DNA of 62,444 bases from CAYVMD01 sp964452465 (GTDB lineage: Bacteria; Armatimonadota; JACIXR01), in contig CAYVMD010000008.1 in the NCBI GenBank assembly GCA_964452465.1, positions 1 through 62,444 on the forward strand, given 5' to 3'. A model generated the notes under the pieces. The model worked only from the letters and a program-made list of their open reading frames with translations, did no database searches and was not told the origin of the DNA. Positions 15,960 to 24,548 of the stretch are shown here, piece by piece. A program made the position numbers and the translations under genes. The first letter of the stretch is position 1. The number at the start of each line of letters is the position of its first letter.

Positions 15960-18900
15960 GTGAAACAATTCGTTCACCTTCATACCCATTCAGAATATAG
16001 CCTTTTAGATGGGATGTGTAGGATAAACGATTTAGTGGAGAGGGCGCTTCAAATGGGAATGCCCGCTCTGGCTCTCACCGACCATGGAGTAGCTTATGGA
16101 GCGATCTTATTCTACCTGAAATGCAAGGAGGCAGGGATAAAGCCGATAATAGGTTGCGAAATATACATAGCTCCCCGCAAAGCGACAGATAAGGAACCCC
16201 AAATGGATTCCAGTCCCACCCATCTTGTCCTTTTAGCCAAAAACGATAAGGGATATAAGAATCTCGTCAAATTGATAACCTACGCTCAAACTGAAGGCTT
16301 TTACTATAAGCCAAGGGTGGATAAGGAGATTTTGGGGAAATACAACGAAGGGCTCATCGCGCTCTCCAGTTGTTTCATGGGGGAAGTGGGAAAGAAAATA
16401 TTGGATGGGGATATAGAGGGGGCGAAGAGGACAGCCCTGGAATTCCGAGAGATATTCGGGGAAAGGAACTTTTATCTGGAGTTGCAGAATCACGGTTTAC
16501 CGGAGGACGAGATAATTATCCCCCACTTGATCCAGATAGCCCGGGAGCTTTCCATCCCCCTTGTGGCCACTAACGATGTGCATTACCTCAAGAAGGGGGA
16601 TGCGGAGATCCACAAAGTGCTTTTATGCATAGGCACGGGCACGACGGTAAAGTCCCCCAAGAAGATGGGCTTTTCCACACCCGAGTTCTATTTCAAAAGT
16701 CCTCAGGAGATGTATGCTCTTTTCTCAGAAGTGCCCGAAGCATTAGAGAATACCTTGGAGATAGCAGCGAGATGCAATTTAGAATTGGAATTAGGCAAGC
16801 CCCACCTTCCCCACTTTGAAGTTCCAGCGGGCTATACGCTCGAGTCCTTCCTGGAAAAGGTTTGTTGGGAGAATTTCCCCAAACGATATCCCTCGCGCCC
16901 AAGGGAAGCGGAGGAACGCCTCCGTTATGAGTTATCGGTCATTACGGAAAAGGGCTATGCAGGATATTTCCTCATAGTTTGGGATATCGTAAGAATGGCA
17001 AAGGAAAAGGGCATACCCGTGGGACCTGGGAGAGGTTCCGCTGCGGGGAGCATGGTTTCCTATGTTTTGGGGATAACCGAGCTCGACCCTCTTCGTTACG
17101 GGCTATTGTTCGAGAGGTTCCTGAATCCGGAAAGGGTGAGCATGCCCGATATAGATTTGGATTTCTGTGATGTGAGGAGGGAAGAGGTTATTAGGTATGT
17201 GATAGAGAAATACGGCAAGGATAAGGTAGCCCAGATAATAACATTCGGAACAATGGCTTCACGGGCAGCGGTAAGGGATGCAGGGAGAGCCTTGGATATT
17301 CCCAATCCCAAGGTGGATAGGATAGCCAGGTTGATACGCCAGGGTTCGAGCATCGAGGAGGCAAAATTGGAGGCACCAGAATTGATGGAGCTTTACAACA
17401 GCGATCCCGAGGTGAGGCAACTTCTGGATACTGCCCAAGCGATAGAAGGCTTGGCAAGACATGCAAGTACTCATGCAGCAGGGGTAGTGATAGCTCCCCA
17501 ACCCTTAGATGAGTTGGTTCCCCTCCAGCGTTCCACGGAAGGAACGGGGCTCACCACTCAATACGACAAGGATTCCTTGGAAAAGGTTGGTCTATTAAAG
17601 ATGGACCTTCTGGGTCTACGTACCCTCACCGTCATAGATAATTGCATCTCGCTCGTGGAGAAGAGAAGAGGGGAGAAGATATCCTTAAGAGATATACCGC
17701 TGGAGGACAGCAAGACCTTCAAACTCCTAAGCGAAGGGGAGACGAGCGGGGTGTTTCAATTGGAAAGCAGGGGGATGCGCAACCTGTTGAGGGAGGCAAA
17801 GCCCTCCAAGTATGAAGATTTGATATCTATAATCGCCCTTTACCGTCCAGGTCCCATAGGGGCAGGGATGGTGGAGGAATTCGTGGAGCGAAAGAAAAAG
17901 AAGAAAAACAAATACATCCATCCCCTCCTGAAGGATATATTGGAGGAAACGAGGGGGCTTCTTATCTTTCAGGAACAGGTCATGCAGATAGCCTCCAAAC
18001 TCGCCGGTTTTTCCATGGGACAGGCGGAGACGCTAATGAGGGCGATGAGCAAGAAAAGAGCGGATGTCATGGAGCAAATGAAAGGGGAATTCATCGCGGG
18101 AGCTAAGAAGAATGGCATCGAGGAAAAGATATCCAAAGAGATATATGAGCAAATGGCACATTTCGCTTCCTATGGCTTCAATAAATCCCATTCTGCTGTC
18201 TACGCCCTCTTAGCCTACCAAACTGCCTATCTTAAAGCCCACTATCCCCTGGAATATATGACCGCCCTCCTCACAAGCCATATGGAGAATAAGGATAAAC
18301 TCACCGCTTTCGCCGAGGAATGCAGAAGGATGGGGATAAAAATCCTGCCTCCCGACATAAACAAAAGTCAACTGGAATTCTCCATCGAAGGAGAGAATAT
18401 AAGATTCCCCCTCGCGGCAATAAAAGGAGTGGCAAAGGGGCAAGTAGCATCGATAATTAAGGAAAGGGAAAGGGGAGGCGAGTTCCGCTCCTTGGAGGAT
18501 TTCTGCCTGAGGATGAGCGGAGCTAAATTGACACGACCGGTATTGGAAGTGCTTATAAAAGCAGGGGTGTTCGATCGCTTGGGTTACAAACGAAAGCAAC
18601 TGATAGAAGAGCTCCCTACCATAATGAACGCACTCCAAAGCGAGGCAACAGAGGGACAGAATTTGCTATTCTCTTCCCAGGAAGTAGGGCTTCAGTTCTT
18701 CTTCTCCCCTACGGAAGAATACTCGCAGGATAAATTATTGGGGTTTGAGAAGGAGCTGTTGGGTATATATGTAAGCGATCATCCCCTATCGAGCATCGTC
18801 GAGGTTCTCAAAAAATATAATCCCCTCCCCTCCCTAGAGGTGCACGAAATGGAAGCGGGGAAGGATGTATATGTGGCGGGCATAGTAACCAGGATTCGCC

Positions 18901-19385
18901 ACTTTGAAACTCGCAAGAATGGGGAAAGAATGGCATCCCTCACTTTAGAGGATACACAAGGAAGCGTGGAGGTGACCATTTTCCCCTCTCTATATAAGGA
19001 TTTTGCCCGCTTCCTCCACAAGGACGCCATTTTGGTAATAAAGGGGAAAACCCAACCTAAATTCAGGGATGAGGAAACAGAGGGTAACGAAATAAGGGCG
19101 GAAAGTATCATCCCTCTTTCGCCCAAGGGCGAACCATTGCTTATCCCCCAGGCAACTTCTGCTCATATAAGGTTAAGCTCGGAGCATATGAACCCCTCAA
19201 CGCTTCAGAGATTAAGGGAATTGCTCCTATTCCATCGAGGGAACGTAGATGTCATACTCCATATCCCTAAGGAAGAAGGGGAGGAGCTGCTGGCATTAGG
19301 GGAGGGGTTAAAGATCAAGCCGACGAATAAATTCTTAGATGATATAAACTTCCTATTGGGAGAAGGAGCTTTATGGCTTCAATAA
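15960..19385 (+). CDS. dnaE: DNA polymerase III alpha subunit
   Basis: 1141 residues, a normal length for DnaE1. The N-terminal PHP domain opens with HLHTHSEYSLLDGMCR; the Pol3 palm has GRGSAAGSMVSYVLGI (about 355-370) and the catalytic PDIDLDF (about 395-401). Thumb and fingers follow, then helix-hairpin-helix sequence and a C-terminal OB fold (VAGIVTRIRHFETRKNGERM). It is the replicative polymerase of the holoenzyme. The start is GTG at 15960, with AAGGAGG upstream. It has its own promoter and overlaps the next gene by 13 nt, so dnaE, ymdB and the LysE-like gene probably form one transcript. Confidence 0.98.
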   Translation: MKQFVHLHTHSEYSLLDGMCRINDLVERALQMGMPALALTDHGVAYGAILFYLKCKEAGIKPIIGCEIYIAPRKATDKEPQMDSSPTHLVLLAKNDKGYKNLVKLITYAQTEGFYYKPRVDKEILGKYNEGLIALSSCFMGEVGKKILDGDIEGAKRTALEFREIFGERNFYLELQNHGLPEDEIIIPHLIQIARELSIPLVATNDVHYLKKGDAEIHKVLLCIGTGTTVKSPKKMGFSTPEFYFKSPQEMYALFSEVPEALENTLEIAARCNLELELGKPHLPHFEVPAGYTLESFLEKVCWENFPKRYPSRPREAEERLRYELSVITEKGYAGYFLIVWDIVRMAKEKGIPVGPGRGSAAGSMVSYVLGITELDPLRYGLLFERFLNPERVSMPDIDLDFCDVRREEVIRYVIEKYGKDKVAQIITFGTMASRAAVRDAGRALDIPNPKVDRIARLIRQGSSIEEAKLEAPELMELYNSDPEVRQLLDTAQAIEGLARHASTHAAGVVIAPQPLDELVPLQRSTEGTGLTTQYDKDSLEKVGLLKMDLLGLRTLTVIDNCISLVEKRRGEKISLRDIPLEDSKTFKLLSEGETSGVFQLESRGMRNLLREAKPSKYEDLISIIALYRPGPIGAGMVEEFVERKKKKKNKYIHPLLKDILEETRGLLIFQEQVMQIASKLAGFSMGQAETLMRAMSKKRADVMEQMKGEFIAGAKKNGIEEKISKEIYEQMAHFASYGFNKSHSAVYALLAYQTAYLKAHYPLEYMTALLTSHMENKDKLTAFAEECRRMGIKILPPDINKSQLEFSIEGENIRFPLAAIKGVAKGQVASIIKERERGGEFRSLEDFCLRMSGAKLTRPVLEVLIKAGVFDRLGYKRKQLIEELPTIMNALQSEATEGQNLLFSSQEVGLQFFFSPTEEYSQDKLLGFEKELLGIYVSDHPLSSIVEVLKKYNPLPSLEVHEMEAGKDVYVAGIVTRIRHFETRKNGERMASLTLEDTQGSVEVTIFPSLYKDFARFLHKDAILVIKGKTQPKFRDEETEGNEIRAESIIPLSPKGEPLLIPQATSAHIRLSSEHMNPSTLQRLRELLLFHRGNVDVILHIPKEEGEELLALGEGLKIKPTNKFLDDINFLLGEGALWLQ

Positions 19386-20161
19386 AGGTAATCCATTTGG
19401 GGGAGGTGGTGGGGAGAAGCGGAAGGAAAGCCCTTTCCCGATTCCTTGACCTTCTCGAGGAGGACATCGAATTCCTCATAGTGAACGCTGAGAACGCAGC
19501 GGGAGGATTCGGGATTACCCCAAAAGTAGCAGAGGAGCTCTTCTCTTTAGGAGTAGACTGCCTCACCCTTGGCAATCATAGTTGGAGCAAGAAGGAAGGA
19601 TTGCCCTTAATAGAAGAGGATCCCCGCATAGTGCGCCCCGCTAATTACCCTGCTGGCGTGCCCGGACGGGGCTTTTCCATTTTGACCTCCAAGAGCGGCT
19701 ATAAGATAGCGATAATAAACCTTATGGGGCGGATATTCATGGAACCTTTGGATTCCCCCTTTCAGATAGGCGAAACCTTAGTGGAGGAGGTAAGGAAAGA
19801 AACCCCTATAATATTGGTGGATTTCCACGCGGAGGCTACCTCGGAGAAGATAGCGCTGGCAAATTTCTTGGATGGTAAGGTTTCAGCGGTCATCGGCACC
19901 CATACCCATGTCCAAACCGCCGATGAGCAAATAATGCCCGGAGGGACTGCATATATCACCGATGTGGGGATGACCGGTCCCATAGACTCGATAATAGGGA
20001 TAAAGAGGGAACAGGTGTTGAAGAGGTTCCTCCAAGGAACCCCCACAAAATTTGAGGTAGCAGAAGGAAGATCGGTAGTCTGTGCCCTTGTCGTGGAAAT
20101 AGATGTGAAGACGGGCAGAGCCACCACTGTAGAGAGAAGGAGAACCTCGATTTTCCTATGA
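19373..20161 (+). CDS. ymdB: YmdB-family metallophosphoesterase
   Basis: 262 residues, collinear with Bacillus YmdB (TIGR00282), a 2',3'-cyclic nucleotide 2'-phosphodiesterase that affects biofilm and RNA metabolism. Seen here: NAENAAGG (38-45, metal ligands), GNHSW (67-71), DFHAEATSEK and GTHTHVQTADEQIMPGGTAYITDVGMTGP-type C-terminal block. Two substitutions stand out: the usual GD(V/I)VG metal-binding Asp is Glu11 (LGEVVG), and the usual GNHTWDK is GNHSWSK. Other ligands are intact, so activity is plausible. Translationally coupled to dnaE upstream and to the exporter downstream. Confidence 0.93.
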   Translation: MASIKVIHLGEVVGRSGRKALSRFLDLLEEDIEFLIVNAENAAGGFGITPKVAEELFSLGVDCLTLGNHSWSKKEGLPLIEEDPRIVRPANYPAGVPGRGFSILTSKSGYKIAIINLMGRIFMEPLDSPFQIGETLVEEVRKETPIILVDFHAEATSEKIALANFLDGKVSAVIGTHTHVQTADEQIMPGGTAYITDVGMTGPIDSIIGIKREQVLKRFLQGTPTKFEVAEGRSVVCALVVEIDVKTGRATTVERRRTSIFL

Positions 20162-20781
20162 AGGAACCTTCCCTCCTCTTCATATTTTCCTCTTCTTTCA
20201 TTGTCGCTTTCTCCGGAGCGGTGAGCCCCGGACCCTTATTCGTAGTAACGATCGCTAAATCCCTAAAAGAAGGGATAAAAGCCCCCTTTAATGTGACAGG
20301 AGCCCACGCTGTGCTGGAAATGGGCATGTTAGGACTGTTACTTTGGGGAGCGGGGAGAGTTATGAATAAGCCTTTAGTGGTTTCGCTGATAGGGATAGTA
20401 GGAGGAGCAGTCCTCCTCTGGATGGGATATGGCATGTTTGGAAGGGAATCAACGGAGGATCAAAGCAATGTTAAAGGGAAGAGCTCCTTCCTCGCGGGTG
20501 GAATAGCAACCATTTCCAATCCCTACTGGTTCATTTGGTGGGCGACGGTAGGGTTTAACTTCTTGCTGATGGGCTTGAAGAGAGGTTTTATAGGGGTGAC
20601 GGTTTTCTTCATTGCCCACATATTAGCAGATTTCGTTTGGTATCTTATAGTGGGAGCAACCACAACAAGCGGGAAGCGGACCCTAATAAAGCATAGCAGG
20701 CTCATAATGCAAGTAAGCGGGGTTTTGATAGGTATCATGGGCTTGTATTTTATCTGGGGAGGATTGAAGGCTGTTTTTTAA
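20158..20781 (+). CDS. LysE-type exporter
   Basis: 207 residues with about six hydrophobic segments. The N-terminal GAVSPGPLFVVTIAKSLKEG (around 20-40) is the conserved LysE/RhtB motif, and GGIATISNPYWFIWWATVG in the middle is also characteristic. The family exports amino acids or similar small solutes through the inner membrane; the substrate is not predictable. It overlaps ymdB by 4 nt (ATGA). Confidence 0.9.
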   Translation: MKEPSLLFIFSSSFIVAFSGAVSPGPLFVVTIAKSLKEGIKAPFNVTGAHAVLEMGMLGLLLWGAGRVMNKPLVVSLIGIVGGAVLLWMGYGMFGRESTEDQSNVKGKSSFLAGGIATISNPYWFIWWATVGFNFLLMGLKRGFIGVTVFFIAHILADFVWYLIVGATTTSGKRTLIKHSRLIMQVSGVLIGIMGLYFIWGGLKAVF

Positions 20782-20792
20782 CTTTTTAGTTG

Positions 20793-20820
20793 TTGACTAA
20801 TTTACTATTAAGCCTATAAT
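20793..20820 (+). promoter_or_regulatory. Promoter for the polysaccharide-export block
   Basis: TTGACT (20793-20798), 16-bp spacer, TATAAT (20815-20820), followed by a short leader and GAAAGGAGG. It marks the start of a new transcription unit at the SLBB-domain gene. Confidence 0.6.
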
Positions 20821-20848
20821 AGGAGAAAAGCGAAAGGAGGCCGGTTTG

Positions 20849-21940
20849 ATGAGTAAGCAGTTGCTGTGGGTTATTGCCCTTATCTTCTTTGTGGGGGTGT
20901 TATCATGGGGCGCAGAACCATATAAGCTTTCGGCAGGCGATGTATTGGATATCACCGTGCTCGGAGAGCCCGATCTCTCTAAGCAGGTAGTGGTGCCTCC
21001 CGATGGGAAGATCACCTATCCATTAATAGGAGAGATCAACGCCATTGGACTCACCGTTCAGCAATTAGCAGATGAAATTACGAGGAGATTGAAGGAATAT
21101 ATAAAAGAACCAAGCGTTAGTGTCTCTATAGTGAAATTTAGTTACAACAAGTTCTACATCTTAGGGGAGATAGCAAGACCGGGAGAATACGACCTATTGC
21201 CCGGTATGGGCTTGAGGGAGGCGATATCCCTTGCTGGCGGGGTGACACCCCAAGCTAACATAAACGCCATACTCTTACTCCACAAGAATGGCGAAAGGGA
21301 AGAGGTAGATCTCCAGAAGATATTGGCTGGGGAACGCGATGTCCCCCTTAACCCAGCAGATGTGATCGTAGTGCCTAAGGCTACGGTATCGGTAATCGGA
21401 GAAGTTAAAACACCAGGAGAGGTCGTGCTTCTGCCTGGGTTGAAGATCAAGGAGATAATAGCGAGATGTGGGGGCTTGACCGAGAATGCAGATCCTTCCA
21501 AAGTCGTGGTAACCCGCGCGGGTAGATCTTTCGCAGTTGATATCACCACTTCGGAAGGAGAGGCTTTCTCCCTCCAACCAGGCGATATAATCCATGTACC
21601 CAGGGGGGAAATAAAGGTAGTGATCATAGGGGAAGTAGCCAAGCCAGGGATCTACGATGTGCCTTCCATTAACAATCACCTTGTTGAGGTGCTCTCCTTA
21701 GCGGGCGGGCTTAGGACTACTGCGGAGGAAAAGAGGATAACCATTACCAGGAAGGGGAGCGAGGAGAATCAAAGGATAATAATCGACCTCAGAAGAGCTT
21801 CCGCAGGGGATCCAACCCAGAATATAGAGGTAAAGAGCGGGGATATAATCTTCGTTCCTGCAAAGAAGCAGATCGAGTGGTCCCGTTACCTTCCCGTCTT
21901 CTCCATTCTCTACTATATCACCGTGATAACCCGTCGTTGA
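20849..21940 (+). CDS. Polysaccharide export protein with SLBB domains (Wza-like)
   Basis: 363 residues. The ATG at 20849 is preferred over the TTG just before it because GAAAGGAGG is 8 nt upstream. Signal peptide; Poly_export domain (YKLSAGDVLDITVLGEPDLSKQ, about 25-100); three SLBB repeats, each opening with a variant of GE(I/V)xxPGxYxL (ILGEIARPGEYDLLPG, VIGEVKTPGEVVLLPG, IIGEVAKPGIYDVPS). The C-terminal WSRYLPVFSILYYITVITRR could insert into the outer membrane as the Wza helix does. It lacks the lipobox Cys of Wza. Its role should be export of a capsule or exopolysaccharide. The next gene starts after 3 nt. Confidence 0.92.
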   Translation: MSKQLLWVIALIFFVGVLSWGAEPYKLSAGDVLDITVLGEPDLSKQVVVPPDGKITYPLIGEINAIGLTVQQLADEITRRLKEYIKEPSVSVSIVKFSYNKFYILGEIARPGEYDLLPGMGLREAISLAGGVTPQANINAILLLHKNGEREEVDLQKILAGERDVPLNPADVIVVPKATVSVIGEVKTPGEVVLLPGLKIKEIIARCGGLTENADPSKVVVTRAGRSFAVDITTSEGEAFSLQPGDIIHVPRGEIKVVIIGEVAKPGIYDVPSINNHLVEVLSLAGGLRTTAEEKRITITRKGSEENQRIIIDLRRASAGDPTQNIEVKSGDIIFVPAKKQIEWSRYLPVFSILYYITVITRR

Positions 21941-21943
21941 ATT

Positions 21944-22657
21944 ATGGGGGGGATTATAGATATCCACTGCCACATCCTTCCGGGAGTGGACGACGGTCCT
22001 CCTACAGAGGAGGCAACAATAGAGATGTTAGAGGAGGCTGGAAAGGCAGGCATAAGTGAAATAGTCGCTACCCCTCATCTTATCTGGGAGGGGAGAGTCC
22101 TATCGAAGGAAGAAATAGAGGGGATTATCCTTCGCCTACCTTCTTCTATTCCCCTTCATCCAGGGGCGGAAGCGCCTCTCCTGGAAGCGGATCGCCTCCT
22201 GGAAGAAGGAAATCTGATCGACTGGCAAGGAGCAGTGCTTTTAGATACCCCTCCTGTGGGAGGTTTGTTGGGGTTGGAGCAATTGGTGTTCAAGTTGAGG
22301 CTGAGGGCGCTATTGCCTATCATAGCCCATCCGGAACGCAATCCCACCCTTTCAAAGGATGAGGGGAGAATGGAGAAATTGAAAAGCATGGGAGCAAGGT
22401 TTCAAATAAATGCCGGCGCATTAATAGGGGAAGAGGGTAAGGAGAGGAGAAAGATAGTGGAGAGATTGTTGGAGAAAAAGTTGGTGGATTTCGTGTCCAG
22501 CGATGCCCATGATAAAGGAGCCTTTCAAGCATTGAAGGAGGCCAGGGACTGGCTGAAGAAGAAATGGGGGGAGGAATACGCAAGGGCTTTGACCTTTCAG
22601 AATGCTCTATCCATACTTGAAAGGAGGATAGGAAAGGTTGGACAAGAGCACCGATAG
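21944..22657 (+). CDS. CpsB/YwqE-type PHP tyrosine-protein phosphatase
   Basis: 237 residues. Metal-binding motifs of the CpsB/CapC PHP family are present: IDIHCHILPGVDDGP (5-19), VATPHL, HPERNP and the C-terminal SSDAHDKG. Such enzymes dephosphorylate the bacterial tyrosine kinase that controls polysaccharide chain length. No BY-kinase/Wzc gene lies in this block, so the partner is either elsewhere or replaced. It follows the export gene directly and overlaps the next small gene by 20 nt. Confidence 0.92.
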   Translation: MGGIIDIHCHILPGVDDGPPTEEATIEMLEEAGKAGISEIVATPHLIWEGRVLSKEEIEGIILRLPSSIPLHPGAEAPLLEADRLLEEGNLIDWQGAVLLDTPPVGGLLGLEQLVFKLRLRALLPIIAHPERNPTLSKDEGRMEKLKSMGARFQINAGALIGEEGKERRKIVERLLEKKLVDFVSSDAHDKGAFQALKEARDWLKKKWGEEYARALTFQNALSILERRIGKVGQEHR

Positions 22658-22838
22658 GACTGCCCCTACTGCTGGTAAGGAAGTTGTTATAGAGGGTAAG
22701 AAATATATAAGAAAGAAGAAAAGAAGAAAACACAGAGTAAGTATTTGGCGAAGGATTAAAAGCGGGATAATATGGGGAATAGCCATCGGCATCTTCGTTT
22801 TTTTCCCTTCTTTTCGCCTATTTAACTTATATTTATAA
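22638..22838 (+). CDS. Small basic single-pass membrane protein (hypothetical)
   Basis: 66 residues from a TTG start at 22638, inside the end of the phosphatase gene; GGAGG upstream is compatible. The N-terminal half is very basic (KKYIRKKKRRKHRVSIWRR); the C-terminal half is one hydrophobic helix (GIIWGIAIGIFVFFPSFRLF). This suggests a cytoplasmic basic tail and a single inner-membrane anchor. Its place between export genes suggests a role in the same system, perhaps as a small accessory subunit. I do not recognise a family; the gene itself is moderately certain. Confidence 0.5.
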   Translation: MDKSTDRTAPTAGKEVVIEGKKYIRKKKRRKHRVSIWRRIKSGIIWGIAIGIFVFFPSFRLFNLYL

Positions 22839-22875
22839 CTGGTAACCAAAATCCATTAAAAGGAGGAGGAACAGC

Positions 22876-23517
22876 ATGGTTTTAAGGTGGAGCCTTTTAC
22901 TCTTAGTATTAGCAGTAGGAGCGATGTGTTGGACTCATCCGTCCTTTCTCGGTTATACGGGCATATATTATACTCCTACCGCGGAGGTTCTCCCTCCAGA
23001 TGTCTGGAGTGCGGGTGTATTCAGTGTAGATCTGGACGATACATTCCCCGACAGATACTCCTTCGGCTATGGCTTCGATGGAAGGTTGGAGGTCATCCTG
23101 TTGAAATATAAGCCTAAGAATGGACAAGACGAGACCTTCCTGGCGGGGAAATACCAGATATTCCCCGAACGCCAAGGGCAACCCGCTTTGGCTGTAGGCG
23201 TATATGATGTAACGGATGAACAAAAGACCACGGTTTATATAGTTGCCTCCAAGACCCTAAGCGGTCCCTTCGAAGTGAAGAGACGAAAGGTGTTCCAAGG
23301 GATAGGACACTTCGGCATAGGAGGAGGGCAACTCGACGGCATATTCTCGGGATTGGAATTGGTGTTAGGTCCCTCCCTATCCTTGTTAGGGGAATACGAT
23401 ACGAAGAACTTCAATGTGGGTGCTCGCATCCTGATCAACGATTCAATAGCTTTGAACGGTGCCTTATTCGATTTCGACAAACTGGGGATCGGGATCTCCT
23501 ATAGGCGAGCCTTTTAA
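22876..23517 (+). CDS. YjbH-like outer-membrane beta-barrel protein
   Basis: 213 residues with signal peptide and a strong AAAAGGAGGAGG site. The mature part opens SFLGYTGIYYTPTAEVLPPDVWSAG, the pattern of YjbH-type exopolysaccharide barrels (TGLxxTPTAxxLPxG), and continues with alternating amphipathic beta strands up to a terminal aromatic (ISYRRAF), as expected of an outer-membrane barrel. It implies a diderm envelope and probably works with the upstream SLBB export protein. Much shorter than E. coli YjbH, so one module only. Confidence 0.75.
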   Translation: MVLRWSLLLLVLAVGAMCWTHPSFLGYTGIYYTPTAEVLPPDVWSAGVFSVDLDDTFPDRYSFGYGFDGRLEVILLKYKPKNGQDETFLAGKYQIFPERQGQPALAVGVYDVTDEQKTTVYIVASKTLSGPFEVKRRKVFQGIGHFGIGGGQLDGIFSGLELVLGPSLSLLGEYDTKNFNVGARILINDSIALNGALFDFDKLGIGISYRRAF

Positions 23518-23522
23518 GATTT

Positions 23523-24548
23523 ATGCCCTCGGAACTTAGGCAGGAACCCTGCACGAAACGATGGGTGTTGATATCCCCAGAACGGGCAAAACGTCCTCAT
23601 GAATTCATAGAAGAGAAAAAGCCGATCGTCCTCCCAGAGTGGGAGGAAAAGTGCCCCTTTTGCCCCGGCAACGAAAGCCACACCCCTCCTGAGATCTTTG
23701 CTTTTCGGGTGGTGGGGACCAAGCCAAATGAGAAGGGATGGCGGGTTCGGGTCATCCCCAACAAATACCCAGTGCTCGTCCTGGATAGGGAAGAGGTAGA
23801 GGTAAAGGACATGGAGCCCTTTGTGAGCATGTCGGGGACCGGCGAACACGAAGTGGTCATAGAGAGTCCCCTTCACAACAAGACCTTGGGAAATATGGAG
23901 AAGGGAGAGCTTGAGGAGATAATAAATTGCTATTTGGAGAGATATCGCACCTTAAGGAAAGATAAACGGATAAAGTTCGTCTGCATCTTCCGCAATCACG
24001 GCGAGAGAGCGGGAACCTCCCTTCTCCATCCTCATTCCCAGATAATTGCCACCCCCATTGTTCCGGAGGGGATAAGAGCGGAGGTGGAAGAGGCAAGGCG
24101 ATATTACGATGATAGGCTTCGCTGTGCTTATTGCGACATACTGCGTAAGGAGAAAGAAGCGGGAACACGCGTCGTTTTGGAAACGGAATTCTTCCTTTGT
24201 TTCGAACCCTTCGCCTCTCGTATGCCCTTCGAAACTTGGATCGTCCCTAAAAACCACAAGCCTTCCTTCGATCAATTGGATCCCTGGGAAAGCAGGGATT
24301 TAGCGTCAGCATTTGAGGGTGTATTCACTGCCCTTTACAAGGGACTGGAGGATCCCCACTACAATATGGTCCTACATTCCGCCCCCCTTAGGGATTCCTG
24401 CGAGGATTATTATCACTGGCACATCGAGATACTTCCTCGTCTCACAGTGCCAGCGGGCTTCGAGCTCGGGACCAATATTTACATAAATACGCTTTTCCCC
24501 GAGGAGGCGGCGAAATTTCTCCGCCAGGTCCTGGAGGGAAAATTTTAG
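23523..24548 (+). CDS. galT: Galactose-1-phosphate uridylyltransferase
   Basis: 341 residues. Cys pair in CPFCPGNE (zinc), the active-site HPHSQIIA with the nucleophilic His, and the C-terminal HWHIEILPR all fit GalT. It exchanges UDP-glucose and galactose-1-phosphate in the Leloir pathway, supplying UDP-galactose, which suits its position after export genes. No clear ribosome site; it begins 5 nt after the barrel gene and may be coupled to it. Its TAG stop overlaps the opposite stop of the convergent gene. Confidence 0.95.
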   Translation: MPSELRQEPCTKRWVLISPERAKRPHEFIEEKKPIVLPEWEEKCPFCPGNESHTPPEIFAFRVVGTKPNEKGWRVRVIPNKYPVLVLDREEVEVKDMEPFVSMSGTGEHEVVIESPLHNKTLGNMEKGELEEIINCYLERYRTLRKDKRIKFVCIFRNHGERAGTSLLHPHSQIIATPIVPEGIRAEVEEARRYYDDRLRCAYCDILRKEKEAGTRVVLETEFFLCFEPFASRMPFETWIVPKNHKPSFDQLDPWESRDLASAFEGVFTALYKGLEDPHYNMVLHSAPLRDSCEDYYHWHIEILPRLTVPAGFELGTNIYINTLFPEEAAKFLRQVLEGKF

